This document shows positions 21,320 through 34,143 of a stretch of 64,000 bases of DNA, one piece after another. Source of the stretch: Epiperipatus broadwayi. Taxonomy: Eukaryota; Onychophora; Udeonychophora; Euonychophora; Peripatidae. Location: assembly GCA_028023455.1 (NCBI GenBank), contig JAQFVV010006505.1, positions 124,001 to 188,000 on the forward strand. The letters run 5' to 3'. The notes under the pieces were generated by a model. The model was not told the DNA's origin, searched no databases, and saw only the letters and a program-made list of their open reading frames with translations. Both the position numbers and the translations under genes were made by a program. Position 1 is the first letter of the stretch. Each line of letters opens with the position of its first letter.

Positions 21320-22460
21320 TTTATACCAACTTAAAACAGGCAAAACTCACTGTATGTATTGCCACACACAGCAAGCTCCTCACTGACAAAGGCCACAAGC
21401 CAGAAACTAGTCTGGAGATATTGAATGAGTAGGCACTAGATGGGGATTTTATGCACAAGCCTTCTGGCATCCATTGATTACTCTAGCTTGCTGTGTATGG
21501 CAATACATATTGTGAGTTTTGCCTGTTTTAACAACAGTTATACACAAACATAAGAGGAGGTGGTCATGTGATGTTTATTGGCTTAAAACCAATCCTGCCT
21601 AATAGGATAGTGGTATCTATGGTTATTAAAGAACCAAAGATACCAAAATGTATGGGTACTGAACTGGGTTCAGACCCAAATGACTATATAAGCTAATGGA
21701 CTTGGATTGAAAACATTAAGGTGTTTTCAGTTTAAGACTCATAGGTGGTTGCTGAAGGGTTGCATTAGATCTTAAGATCTAGATGCAGTGCTCTGACACC
21801 CAAGGCTCCTCACTGATGAAGGGCATAAGCCAGAAACTAGCCTGGGGATATTGAATGAGTAGGCACTAGATGGGGATTTTATGCACAAGCCTTCTGGCAT
21901 CCATTGATTACTCTAGCTTGCTGTGTGTGGCAATATATATATATAGTGAGTTTTGCCTGTTTTAACAACAGTTATACACAAGCATAAGAGATGGTGGTCA
22001 TGTGATGTTTATTGGCTTAAAACCAATCCTGCCTAATAGGATAGTGGTGGCTATGGTTATTAAGGAACCAAAGACACCAAAATGTATGGGTACTGAACTG
22101 GGTTCAGACCCAAATGACCATATAAGCTAATGGGCTTGGATTGAAAACATTAAGGTGTTTTCAGTTTAAGACTCATAGGTGGTTGCTGGAGGGTTGCACT
22201 AGATCCTAAGATCTAGATGCAGTGCTCTCACACCCAAGGCTCCTCACTGATGAAGAGCATAAGCCAGAAACTAGTCTGGGGATATTGGATGAGTAGGCAC
22301 TAGATGGGGATTTTATGCACAAGCCTTCTGGCATCCATTGATTACTCTAGCTTGCTGTGTGTGGCAATACGTATAGCGAGTTTTGCCTGTTTTAACAACA
22401 GTTATATACAAGCATAAGAGGTGGTGATCATGTGATGTTTATTGGCTTTATACCAACTTA
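21320..22460 (+). mobile_element. R1 array of three ribozyme monomers with 14-bp target-site duplication
   Basis: Flanked by perfect direct repeats TTTATACCAACTTA at 21,320-21,333 and 22,447-22,460. Inside are an inverted start (AAACAGGCAAAACTC), then hammerhead cores at 21,383, 21,813 and 22,247, giving periods of 430 and 434 bp. All three ribozymes are damaged: CUGACAA in the first, GUC changed to GCC in the second, stem II weakened in the third. The third keeps both parts of stem I. An A-box-like TGGCTATGGTTATTA (22,048-22,062) and B-box-like GGGTTCAGACCC (22,100-22,111) recur in the units. No protein is encoded. Layout and duplications match metazoan retrozymes. Confidence 0.8.
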
Positions 22461-25400
22461 ATATATTATAAAATAAAATCATCCTATTAAATAACCTTAA
22501 GATTTTCAATATTCAGTCATAACAATATATGAAATAAAGGATAGATTCTTATTTGATGATTATTCTAATAATTGACAAATCAGATTCAATTACTCTTCAT
22601 TTTATTAAATCTAAGCTATTAGAACTTTATAACTGTCAAAACATATGAAGTGTTGTTAGATTTATCATCAAATATTAATATTAAAATTTAAGATTTAAAG
22701 TGAATTTACACCTCACCTTAACAATCTTAAAATATAATTAAAGCAACTTACTCTAATTTGTAATAGAATCAAATATATTACTAATATCAGCTCTATAACT
22801 GAATAGGATTATGATTTTAATAGATGTATACTGACTTAATATAATATTCCTTTTAACCAATATTGATCTAAAATAAAATATGTGAACATTTCATTGCAAC
22901 TATCTTTACTCATCTTCAATAATAATCATATTTGTACCCTTATCAATCATCAAATCAATTCATATATATATAATTTTTATTTTAGTATATCTATTACTTG
23001 TTACTAACAAAATAATTACAATAAGTTTCCAACTACTTATTACATATTTAAGAATGTCAAATCATTAAATTTATTACTATATAAATTCACTATACTGAAA
23101 AGGATATGTAATTACACTTTCTTACCCATCCTATGTTTTTGATTTCCAAATTATTTTATAATTGCTTCTAATAAATTATGTGATATAATCAACTAGTGAA
23201 TATCATTTCACCCAAATAAGATTTACTAATAAATTTGCATTGCAAAGTTGAATGATAACCAAGCAAGTTTATTTGTTTTAAATTAATTCAAAATTTATTA
23301 AAAAATTGATATAAATTAAAATCAAAAAATATATATGACAAATAAACATTTGAAATATATGGATGTAACCTGATTATGCTTTAAGCAATAGTTTTTTTCA
23401 ATTGACATTAACTTTATATGTAAATAAGTGATTGCATCTCACTGACCACTGATTAGATACTAAATTCAAACACATATGTTTAGGTAATACACAAAAAAGT
23501 TGTAGGATCTTTATACTTTCTGAAATATAAGGGAGTTCAAAATATATCTTTTTTTCATAGTTAATCAAAATATATAGATATATGAAAATGAATCTATTTA
23601 TTTGCTAATCTAAATTTAAGAGAACAAAAAAATAAATACTTACAATATATCTGAAGTTAATTTATAATCAATAGATAAAAAATGAATATTTTAAATTAAA
23701 ATAATAATTACTGGGCTAATAGATATAAATTCAAACTTAAGTAGACATAACTCTCTTATATCACTACTTAATCTAAAATTATACTAATATTTCTATCAAT
23801 AAATACTATATATTTTAAATGAAGAGAAAAAATATAACAATAATAGTAATAAATATAAGCAAATGACTTGAGTAATATTCTTTAAATATGGCATTACAAA
23901 AATAATATCATAGTTCTAGTGTTTATTGTTTAAATCATAATCCAATATTTTATTATTTCAGAGAATATAGAAATAGTATGAACAGCTATAAAATTGGAAG
24001 TACATTTTGATAATTCCAATATTTTTTAAATATCCATATTGTCTTGTCATCCATTTGATCTATATAAAGTTATATGTGTACAAACACTAATTTATATAAA
24101 TAATGATGCAATATAGATATTCTTTCATTTAGCAAGTAATCAATTCATAAAACATTACAAGTGAACAGACACTAATTTTATTCATTACAATGCAGTGTAA
24201 ATTGAATCGATTTTTATTCTGTGTATAATTAATATATCAAGCTTATAAAATTATATCAATAGCTGAATATAATCTTTGGGTACATTTCATGTTATTAGCT
24301 TTTTAGGCTTCATCACTGAAAAGTAGATAATATCCATTTTTAAAGCAAAGAAACATTCTGATAGGTTTTTTTAAATACTAAGAATTAATTTTCATATTTT
24401 AATAAATTGTCACTTACTCTCACACATTCAATGAACCTGGACAGTCAACAGATAAACATTATTTCTTTTTGCCCATCATTCTATCCATTGTGTAAGCTTG
24501 TGGTTAAGATCTGTAAAGGTCCCTACCTTCACATTTTCACATGCATATTCTTGAGGTTTATAGCCTTAGTAAATATTAATCATATACTTTAAGAATAAAA
24601 TTAAAAGAATTATAAGGAATTTAGATTCACTTCTATTGAAGTCAAAGTACAGAGACTTTTTTCTATTGAGAGTAGTTATAGCAATACTTTTTATTCACAT
24701 TTTGGTCAATTTCAGACAGCTTTACACAAATAAAATCTTATTTCACAAATTATTACATAGAACAATCATTGACATTTCATAATACAAATACCATTCTCTC
24801 ATTCTAACATAAATTAAGTAATTTACAATACATTCTGACTATATTACATTGGAAATATATTTTCAGATATATTTTCTTGGTACAACACTATACACATAAA
24901 AGAAATACATTTAAGACATTTGACATTCAATAGTATTTTTTATAATTTATTATTATTGTGAATGTAGTAACAAAAATACATCTAATAACAAAAGAACAAT
25001 AATTTCATCCAAATTATATGCATTATTGTTTACATATTCATTTTTAAATGAATAAGGTCAATTCACAATCTTATGAAGTACAATTAACAATAAACAATTT
25101 TGTGTCAATATTATAATTTCTACCGCAACACAGTTCAATGCTTCATAGGTTAAGATATCTATCATCAAAATCAAATAAAAAAGAAAAACAAAATTTTATA
25201 ATTGACATTATATCATATACTGAAACTCATCTCAAGCTTTAGTAGACACAATACATATTAACTTAATGCAGAAATATCTAATGACATATAGAAACTATAA
25301 GGGACAAATAGATTTAAAGTAAAATCATACATATTAAGTGCAGTGTGTTTAGAATATAATTTTGGTAAGCAATTTTTTTAAAAATAAAAAAAATTAATCA

Positions 25401-26125
25401 AAGCAAAAATGCCAAACATTTTTCACTTAAAAATATTTTTATATTTTTAATCATTTAGTGGTTTATTATACCCATATATTATTATGTATACACACTAAAA
25501 GTAATATATACATAAGGGTTACACATCTAGTAATATATGAATATATCAAATAGAAGTGTCAAGTCAATTTAAAGTACAACATATTTTTACATTTTTATTT
25601 ACTGTGTTTATTATACTAAAAAGTTAAAAATAAACAGAGATTAAAAATTGTATATATTAAATAAGTTTGTTTACCATACACAAAAAGTAAAATCAGAAAA
25701 TTATTTTTCAATCACAAATGAGGTTTTTAGATTTAACCTGAAATAAGATCCTGAGAGGAGGGTTCAGAAAAGAATTAAGTGTGCCCTAACAGAAAAATTG
25801 ACAATTAATTTCTGCCCCTGCCCTGATGCTTTTATTTTAAGTTAAATCTAAAATCCCAATTGTGGTTGAAGAAAGAATTTGTTTACTTTTTAGTGCACTA
25901 GAAATAAAAACATTTAATACATAAAAATTGTTTTATTTCTATTTATTTTGACATCAGTAACTTTAGGTGTAAGATTCAAAAATCTACTTGGCCTGCTTTC
26001 CATTTAGATCTTTTGATGTAAATCAGAATGTATTTGGTTTACTATTTATAGCAGTTACATATATTAAAGGGATATATGTATAAGGACTGTGAAATTCCAC
26101 CTTCAGTATTTTGACTTTTAGCATT
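22461..26125. other. Long AT-rich stretch without recognised genes
   Basis: Mostly unique A+T-rich DNA. Exceptions are the R4 fragment at 24,484-24,577 and a loose inverted repeat at about 25,715-25,865 (TTTAGATTTAACCTGAAATA against its imperfect complement). Confidence 0.5.
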
Positions 26126-26129
26126 TTCT

Positions 26130-26640
26130 TCTAAATTATAAAGGTTTTGAATACAGGCTTTCAATCTCTTTTTAGCCATCTTCTCTATCTCATACAATTA
26201 ATACACATGACCATACACATGTGCAAAAGATAAATGATTCCCAATATACATAGTTCATGTTACATCAGCACTCATCAGTTGGTCCATATCATCTCCCACA
26301 CATATATTCAATGAGTGCTTGGTTTATATTAAGATAGTAAATCTTCAAACCTTAATGGACAATCTTCAGTCTACTTCACCCTCCAACTTTTAAGCCATTT
26401 ATATAAAACAAGCACTGATTACATATGTGTGTGGAAGATGATCAGGACCAACTGATGATTGATGGTTCAGCACAATATCTGTATATTGGAGATCATTTAT
26501 CTTTTTCATGTGTGTGGCCATGTGTATGACATATGAGTTAGAGCAGATAACTGAAGGGAACATGAAAGTCTGTGCTTAAGTCCCATAATTTACATATAAA
26601 ACTCCAAGTATATAATGTATACTTGTATTCAATCAAATAC
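26130..26640. mobile_element. R2 element, inverted dimer
   Basis: A - unit (26,130 to about 26,395) and a + unit (about 26,400-26,640) are joined head-to-head. The + hammerhead near 26,433-26,496 keeps CUGAUGA and a two-part stem I (CCAA/UUGG, AUGAUC/GAUCAU) but has lost GAAA (CACAATATC). The - copy has CUGAUGA and GUGCU but GAAC instead of GAAA. Confidence 0.65.
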
Positions 26641-27954
26641 TAAATTTCCTTGTAATTAAAATAAAGTGATTAATTAACTTAATGTGCAATGGTAGAACAA
26701 TAAACCCTAGAGCTTAAGATTTTGAACCCAACCTGTCTCTGTCATTTATAGTTTTTCAATTTTTTTATGAACTAAGCAATACATAATTTGATTACGTTTT
26801 TTTATTTAGATAATTATATGATCAGTTTTTTAAGATTATGTGGAATTCCGTTTTAAAAATAGCAATTTGAGCCTAAACCTTCTGTTCAATTGACATGTAT
26901 TTTTTTTATTTTATTGAGATAATTAACTCAAAATTTGTGGTATTAACTCCATAGTTTAGCTTTATCTGTCATGATTGTAAATATCTATTTTAAAAGAAAT
27001 TCATTCTCACACACACGCATTCATTTCCTTCAAGAATTTTCAAGTGGTAGTTCAGTTAAGAGCTATAAGGCAAATAAGAAGAAAGACCATGACGTTTCTT
27101 GATCTTAAACTCGGAGATAAAAAAATCAGTAAACTTACAATTCTGGCTAATGTATGTTGGTGAGCAGTCCATCCATTTTTATATACAATATGAAGCATGC
27201 AATAATAAGTTACTTTGACAAGAACGCATACAGTAGACATTAAGAAATTGTTCTGCATGATTATTTTAAGGTTTCAAAGAGGAATCATAGGATTTCTTTT
27301 CAGTTATTTTGCAAATAACTGACAATAAAGATTTTGCAACGATTTTCAGAATTTTTAATATTATAAAAATATATTTTTTAAAGCAAATCATAAACATCTA
27401 CTAATAAATCAGCATGGTTGCTTCAACTTCAAAGAAAACAAAACCAAAAGAAAAGAGAGAGTCAAAGATAAAAATTACTCTAGAAATGAATTTTATGGCG
27501 ATTTATACAAACCAATCTGTGTAATCCAAAAATGTTCACATATAGGACCTGTTGGCCAATTTTTATTCTTTACTAAATTTTTATGATGACTTTTGGTATC
27601 TTCAGCAGAAAAATCATCTTTCTGAAATATGTTAACACCATGTCTATTTATAGATTTTTAATGTGTTCTATTCTCTGCCATATCTTTCCAATGGAAACAA
27701 TTGATATCACTCTTCTTTAGAATAGCTATGAGATAATTTTTATAATGTAGATAAAGGTTCCTGTTCCACAAATACCATGCTCAATTTTTATCATAAAACA
27801 TTCTTTTATAAAATTTTCGATTATTCATTTATTTTACACATCCAATCTAATAAAGATATGATTTTGCAATAATGGACACTATATTACATCCGGCAAGTTG
27901 AAGAATATATTGATTGGTATTATATTCTTGCCATTGTGTTTTTTACATTTTACA

Positions 27955-28425
27955 GAGTATCCTTAAATGAAACCTTTCTAAGACCTTTATATTGACTGAT
28001 AGATTGTCCAGGTGACAATAAACAATTAAAATAACAGGTCTATGCCTCTGTATTTTTAAAATTTTATAGAGTATTCCTTAAACAAAACTTTTCTAATACC
28101 TTTATATTGCACTGATAGGGTATCCAAGTTTCACTTCCATACAATAAACAATTAAAATAACAGAAAAAAATGCCTCTGTATTTTTAAAATTTTACAAAAT
28201 ATCCTTAAATGAAACCTTTATAAGACCTTTATATTGCGCTGATAGATTGTCCATATTTGACTTCCATACAATAAACAATTAAAATAACAGGTCTATGCCT
28301 CTGTATTTTAAAATTTTACAGAGTATCCTTAAATGAAATCTTTCTAATAACTTAATATTGCACTGATAGGATGTCCAGGTTTCACTTCCATACAATAAAT
28401 CAGTTAAAATAATAATTCTATATGT
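27955..28425 (-). repeat. Fourfold internal duplication in LINE-B (about 114-127 bp units)
   Basis: GAGTATCC-like landmarks lie at 27,955, 28,069, 28,196 and 28,321. Each unit recodes the YGSETWT...FHLRILCKIL block on the - strand. Units diverge by small indels and therefore change frame between copies. Confidence 0.75.
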
Positions 28426-28978
28426 AAATAATTTAATTGCAGTAGTTGCTGTCCTGTAATAAAATACTCTATCTTTAACCTAAATGCTACATCACACAGG
28501 AATCATACCTTAACAGCTAAGTCCACCTTTCTATTCACAAAACAACAATCTATTTTAAACCAATTTATATTCTTATGTTGATAACTATCCAAGTTAAAAG
28601 TTACTAAGGATATTTCTTCTTTCACTATCTGATAAAGAACTGGAGTTTTTTTAATAATTAGTTAATAAGTCAAACTTTTATATATTGAATTCAAAACAGG
28701 AAAAAACATTCTGTAAATCATTATTTGTACTGCAAAAAAGTCACAATCATCAAATCCAGAATCCAAAAAGATATTTGTGGTTTTGCTTTTAGTAGATCAT
28801 ATTAAAAATTACACTATGCAACCTGTATCACATTTTGATCCCTGTTTGATTAAACTGCCTATCAACTATTTCAATAACAACTGTCATAAAAATTGGAAAC
28901 AAAGTTGGAGCTTATATAAATATATCACCACTTTTCATTTCAAATGCCTCAGATTTTTCACTTGTAATTGTAACCCTT

Positions 28979-29395
28979 TCTCTCATTCTATCATGTAGAA
29001 GCTATATTAAATGAATAAGTGTTGGTATATAATCAATTAATTTCAAACAGTGCCATATACCTGTCCTATTAACAGAATCAAATGCCTTGACTAAATCAAT
29101 AAAACAATATGTAAATTATCTCTCATCCCATCATGCAGAAGCTGTATAATATGAATAAATTTTGGTGGACAATCAATTAATTTCAAACAATGCCATAGAC
29201 CTGTCCTATTAACTGAATCAAATGCCTTGACTAAATCAATAAAACAATATGTAAATTATCTCTCATCCCATCATGCAGAAGCTGTATAATATGAATAAAT
29301 TTTGGTGGACAATCAATTAATTTCAAACAATGCCATGTACCTGTCATATTAACAGAATCAAATGCTTTGACTAAATCAATAAAAGCATTAAATAA
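28979..29395 (-). repeat. Threefold 140-bp internal duplication in the LINE-B RT motif A region
   Basis: TCTCTCAT landmarks lie at 28,979, 29,119 and 29,259, exactly 140 bp apart. Each unit encodes LVKAFDSVN-type RT sequence. Since 140 is not divisible by three, each unit shifts the frame of the next. Confidence 0.8.
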
Positions 29396-29668
29396 ATAAC
29401 TCTTTAGATCTACACTTTTTTTGCATTGACATATCCATAGGAAATTAAAGTGATCTTTTAAAATTTTAAATCATTAAACTTTTTTTTAAGAAATATAACG
29501 GAAGGCAACTTTTGCCTTATATTGGTGAAATTTAAATTTTACTTTTAGAATGTAATTATCTCCAACAACCAGACATTTTTTTAACCTGGATAAATTTTCT
29601 CTAAACTTTTATTTGCATTATTTTTTTTTCTTGGAATATCTGAAATTTATAAATGCATCTTTTTTTTT

Positions 29669-29757
29669 ATGTGTCAAAGCATCTGCCGAAAGCGAACCCC
29701 AGGACAACTGCTCATAAGGCAGCTGTGCTAACCACTCAGCCACTAATCCTTGACATG
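29669..29757 (-). mobile_element. tRNA-derived SINE S1 copy
   Basis: On the - strand TAGTGGCTGAGTGGTTAGC (A-box region) and GGGGTTCGCTTTCGGC (B box) precede the GATGCTTTGACACAT tail. The box sequences are well preserved. Confidence 0.65.
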
Positions 29758-29897
29758 CATCCTTTCATTTCAACTGATCATTAGTTCATATAATTGTCAG
29801 GATGTTTACAAATGACAAGTGATATTGACATTTGGTTCACTTTAATAACATTTTAAGTTCAGATGACATGCTGTAAATACTGAAATGGCTTTACAAT

Positions 29898-29903
<6 letters not shown>

Positions 29904-29972
<69 letters not shown>
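29904..29972. repeat. (AT)n microsatellite
   Basis: Uninterrupted TA dinucleotides. Similar tracts lie at 14,350-14,440 and 60,222-60,282. Confidence 0.95.
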
Positions 29973-29973
<1 letters not shown>

Positions 29974-30017
29974 CACCAAAACTACCTAACACTATACTAG
30001 TAATAAATACATAACAT

Positions 30018-30356
30018 AAAACAGTATAATACTAGGTAAAATCCAAATTTTCACGACCATGGTTTCATCTACTACATATTGACCTTCTCAAGTGAAAATC
30101 AAAGGGAGACTTTGATGATAAAACTTCTTGAATCTGAGGCTATCAATCTTATGAAGACATCTATTGATATTAATGGAAGTTGGTGTTTGAAATGATTAAT
30201 GGGAAGGTTTGTTTGTTTGTTTGTTTGTATATATATGGTTATTCCTTTAGTTTGATTTTCATTTGAGAAAGTCTATTTGTAGTAGATGAAACCATGGTCG
30301 TGTAAGAATTTTGGGAAAACTTTTGGATTTTTATCTAGTATTGTATTGTTTTACGA
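30018..30356. mobile_element. Foldback element F3
   Basis: Inverted arms of about 85 bp (AATACTAGGTAAAATCC, CACGACCATGGTTTCATC, CAAGTGAAAATCAAA) enclose about 130 bp with a (TTTG)n run. No coding sequence. Confidence 0.65.
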
Positions 30357-30947
30357 TTTTGTATTATATATATATTAACTCTAATATTCTCATAGATAAA
30401 TGCATTCATTCGTAATATTATTTACTGAAGCTTCCATGTAATAAAAATATAATAGGCAAACAGCAGATGTTTTCAGTACAATAAAAAGTACTTTTCTTGG
30501 CACTTCTTCTTTCTCCCATAAATAATACTATGAATATATACACAATCATTACAACCAGTCAACACTTACATAATCCCAGTATCAATAACAACCAACAATC
30601 TCAAACTGCTGTCAAGACAACCTCCTTTTAACAATAAAGATGGTATCTTACCAATAATAATAAAAGTGGAATTTATATATACATAGTAAGATAATCCTGT
30701 AAATGATCTAATGATATTATATTTAAAAAAATATTTAAGTATTCTTGAACCATATTTTATGATCTCTTTTATCATGAAGCTGCTATTTCTTAAAATTGAA
30801 AACACATTATCTTGTTGTTTTGTGCTTTTTCAGTCAAAATGTTGCAAAATCATATTGAATGAAGATATATAAATGAAAATCACCAGTTCATAACATCGTC
30901 TTAACAAGTGATAATGCATTTTGATTAATATGCAAATATCTATACAT

Positions 30948-31035
30948 AGGTCAGTGATAGCTGCTTTATGAGCAGTTGTCCCAGCTTAGCAGCTTCTCTT
31001 CCTGGCTGACGCTATGCCACATGAGAAAGAAAAAA
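30948..31035 (+). mobile_element. tRNA-derived SINE S1 copy (decayed)
   Basis: GCTGCTTTATGAGCAG arm, a degraded B box (CTTCTCTTCCTGGC), the GACGCTATGCCACAT tail and an A-rich end. Confidence 0.5.
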
Positions 31036-31861
31036 AAATCTATACTTATATTACATAGCCCTTTATAAAATGAAAAATGGATTATCAAGTCACATACCAA
31101 CCCAGAATGGTGTTCAATATTCAGACATCAAAAAGTAACCGGACATGAATTCGAACCCACCATTGCAAAATTGATTTGCACTGAGAGGTACAATGTTAAA
31201 CGTAAGGTAAAGGAGGCTTACTTCATAGTGGAACACTCCTGCACCATTAATCACAAAGAATCATGTTTTGCTATAACCAAAAGATAGGCTAATTACATCT
31301 TTTGCATAAAGTTTGCATATTTTACATACATAATAATTCCTATGAGTTAGTCTTAACAAGCTATGATTATAAAAAATATACTGTCTCAAAAGTGCTAAGC
31401 TTTTTTAATTTGTTAATTATCATTTATATAGCTTTATGTTATATGTGTGTTGGCACAATTTTATTAATACAAAATGGATATTATGATTGGGGGGGGAATA
31501 TGTGTGACTTTTTGATCATATCTTTATATTAAGTGATTAAAAATATGTGTTATGTTCTCAATTCTCCAATCATTTGATGGATGTAACAATTTTGTTTGTT
31601 CTAGCCATAAGCAGTAATATGATTTAAAGCTTTCCCCGAAGGTTCAGAAAGCTTGATATAGTCATGCACAACAGTACAAATTTCTTCTTATGATCGTATG
31701 TAAAAACCTGCCTAGTAATTCAATATCATAAAGTCGTATAGCTGCTTTAATTACTAATTAATAGTAATAGTACTCATGTTAATAACAGTAGTATATTATT
31801 CATAGCTATTTCTTGTAAATAACAATTAAAATATTACATTAATAATATAATACACCATACA

Positions 31862-32123
31862 CACCTCATTGAAAAAATTAAAAGATTGGAGTTGGGCTGG
31901 ACATATTGCTAGAAGTGATGGTAATAGATGGACAATTGAAATTTTAAACTGGATTCCGATAGATTGTAAAAGACCCAGAAAGAGACCACATGTGAGATGG
32001 ATGGATGAAATAACAAAGTGTGCAGGGGTGATGTGGAGAAGAGAAGCTAAAGATTGGAGAAGATGGATTGAACTTGGAGAGATCTCCATTCTGCAGTGGA
32101 TTGATAATGGTTGATGATGATGA
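31862..32123 (+). pseudogene. LINE-A 3' end fragment
   Basis: Clean + strand frame: LKDWSWAGHIARSDGNRW, WIPIDCKRPRKRPHVRW, ITKCAGVMWRREAKDW, ending ISILQWIDNG and a GGTTGATGATGATGAT tail. Only the last 80 or so residues remain. It sits beside half of a hairpin repeat (ATACACCATACACACC). Confidence 0.75.
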
Positions 32124-32242
32124 TACACCTTAATTGACACTCTACAATGCAGTTTAACATATGATTTATTTTATCTCCTCTTGCCTACAGTTTCAAAAAT
32201 CATATGTTAAACTGTATTGTAGAGTGTCAATTAAGGTGTATA
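32121..32242. repeat. Hairpin repeat, about 42-bp near-perfect arms
   Basis: ACACCTTAATTGACACTC, then CAGTTTAACATATGAT and their reverse complements enclose about 38 nt. A further related piece lies left of the LINE-A fragment at about 31,845-31,865, so the LINE fragment may have landed inside a larger foldback. Confidence 0.7.
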
Positions 32243-32589
32243 TGGTGTATTAAATTATATATAATTCAGCAATGCAAATAAGAAAGAGAAGTGGAAGGAA
32301 AATTTTAAATGTTAAATTACTTAATTGATAGCTATTTATAACACAACCCAGGTGACTACTGGCTGTTGGTACAACCAAAGTTACATTGTGCGTGTGTACC
32401 CATATGAGTCAGAGTGAATAATTACTTGCTACTGTCAACCAACAAGGGGTGATGAAATAAATATTGTAAGCTAGCTGTGAAAAAATCTCCTTTTATTGGC
32501 AATAGTATTATCATGTATCTTCAATTTTATACGTCTTTATTCAAAAAATTTAATTGTAATAATGTTTGTAATTGTTTATACAAATAGAA

Positions 32590-34140
32590 GCAATGCATAC
32601 CACTAGATGAAATATATATTGGGAAATATATTGGAAAATACCCCTTAAATATATTATTCCAACCAGACTCCTTTTTTAAGTAAAGAAAGCTTGAACTTTA
32701 GCACACGTTTGAAAAGAAAATCCTCTTCAATGTGGAGTGTAAATGAAAAACATATATTAAAATTCAAGCTAATTTAAATAAGAAGTACGAATCTAAAAAA
32801 AGCAAATATTTTACATTACATATAGACAAACATGTTTAATTTATTCCCAAACTCAAATAGAAATAAAAACAATGCATACCACTAGTTGAAATGCATCTTG
32901 GGGGACATTTGTCTTTTACTGCATCTTTACTTATATGAATTTAAAAAAATACTTGATAACATTGAGATTATTTAATATATTAATATAGTTGATATCTATA
33001 TAATATATTTGAAACACCCCATTGCTATATTGTTCCAACCTCCCCCCTTTATTTGAGCTTTCTTTATTTAAAAGATAGTGTGAGTGGAGTCCGATAGGCA
33101 TGGGGCATTTAAATATTTTACATAGATTTCAGCTAGTGGTATGCATTGTTTCTATTTCTTATGTTTGAGATTGGGGAGTAAAATGACTATCCTATAGTCA
33201 ACATCATCATTAACCATTATCAATCAGCTGAAGGTCTCTCCAAGTTCAATCCATCTTCTCTGATCTTTAGCTTGTCTTCTCCACATCACCCCTGCACACT
33301 TTCTTATATCATCTATCCATCTCTCATGTGGCCTCTTTCTGAGTCTTTTACAATCTCTTGAAATCCAGTTTAAGATTTCAATTGTCCATCTATTATCATC
33401 TCTTCTTGCAATATGTCCAGCCAAACTCCACTTCAGTCTTTTAATTTTTTTCAATGAGGCAGTAACACCTGTTTGTTCTCTTATCCATATATTGCATTTT
33501 CAATCTCTTCTTGTTACTTCTAACATGCATCTTACTTCTTTGAGTGGTCTGAAGTCTCTATATTGCTCTTCTATTAAGTGTCCAAGTCTCAGATCCATAA
33601 GTAAGAACTGGTAAAACACATTTATTAAAAATCTTCCTTTTCAAACACATAGGCATATTTCCTTTTAGTATCAAGTTATTTCTACCAAAAGCACTCCAAC
33701 TAAGTTTAATTAGTATTTCTAAGTATATTTAAAATTAAACATGTTTGTTATTTGCAATGTAAGATCTTTGCTCTTTTAGATTATTTAAATTAGTTTGAAA
33801 TTTAATATATATTACATTGTGGCACTCAGCATTGGAGAGGATTTCCTTTTCAGTGTTATGCTAAAATTCAACTTTTCTTTATTTAAAGGGGAGGTGGTTG
33901 GACCAATATAACTATGGGGTGTTTCAAATATTTTATATAAATTTCAGTTCATGGTAAGCATGGTTTCTATTACTTATATTTGAGTTTAGGGAGTAAAAAT
34001 GACTATTGTTTTAAAGTAAAATCTTTATTTCTTTAGATTAACACTTTTTAATTAGATTAACTTAAATTTTAATACATATTACATCACTGCACTCAGAATT
34101 GAAAGGAGTTTCCTTTTCAATGGAGTGCTAATATTCAAGC
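32590..34140. repeat. R3-related dispersed repeats, direct and inverted
   Basis: Units contain CAATGCATACCACTAG followed by GAAATGCATCTTGGGGG (32,870; ribozyme 3' half without stem II) and a variant at 32,598. Inverted matches lie at about 33,120-33,160 and 33,945-33,990. LINE-A sequence (33,205-33,715) is inserted between parts of this block. Confidence 0.5.
33205..33715 (-). pseudogene. LINE-A C-terminal region, inverted
   Basis: The - strand frame reads LKWSLAGHIARRDDNRW, WISRDCKRLRKRPHERW and KCAGVMWRRQAKDQRRW. The upstream part keeps the CVLPVLTYGSETWT-type region in broken frames. The 3' end faces 33,205. Confidence 0.75.
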
Positions 34141-34143
34141 TTT

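Larger units (their letters stand above)
27480..29400 (-). pseudogene. LINE-B non-LTR retrotransposon relic (RT to C-terminus)
   Basis: On the - strand the frame enters RT motif A as AFIDLVKAFDSVN (around 29,345-29,385) with DCPPKFIHIIQLLHDGM downstream. Lower down come LLYGSETWT and RFHLRILCKILKY, the post-RT block, then HWKDMAENRTHWKS and, at the end near 27,500-27,560, ICEHFWITQIGLYKS, which recalls the C-x-x-C-x-R-x-G-L finger ending these proteins. The gene is broken by two internal tandem duplications (separate entries) and several stops. It lacks the endonuclease end. Clade not determined. Confidence 0.7.

Noticed and set aside
21334-22446. R1 as a cut-and-paste DNA transposon with terminal inverted repeats
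   Set aside because: The inverted starts are partial monomers with different break points, target duplications are 14 bp, and monomers repeat head-to-tail around a ribozyme, fitting retroposition better.
29904-29972. (AT)n tract as a regulatory element or origin
   Set aside because: A simple microsatellite, one of several in the window, with no associated signal.
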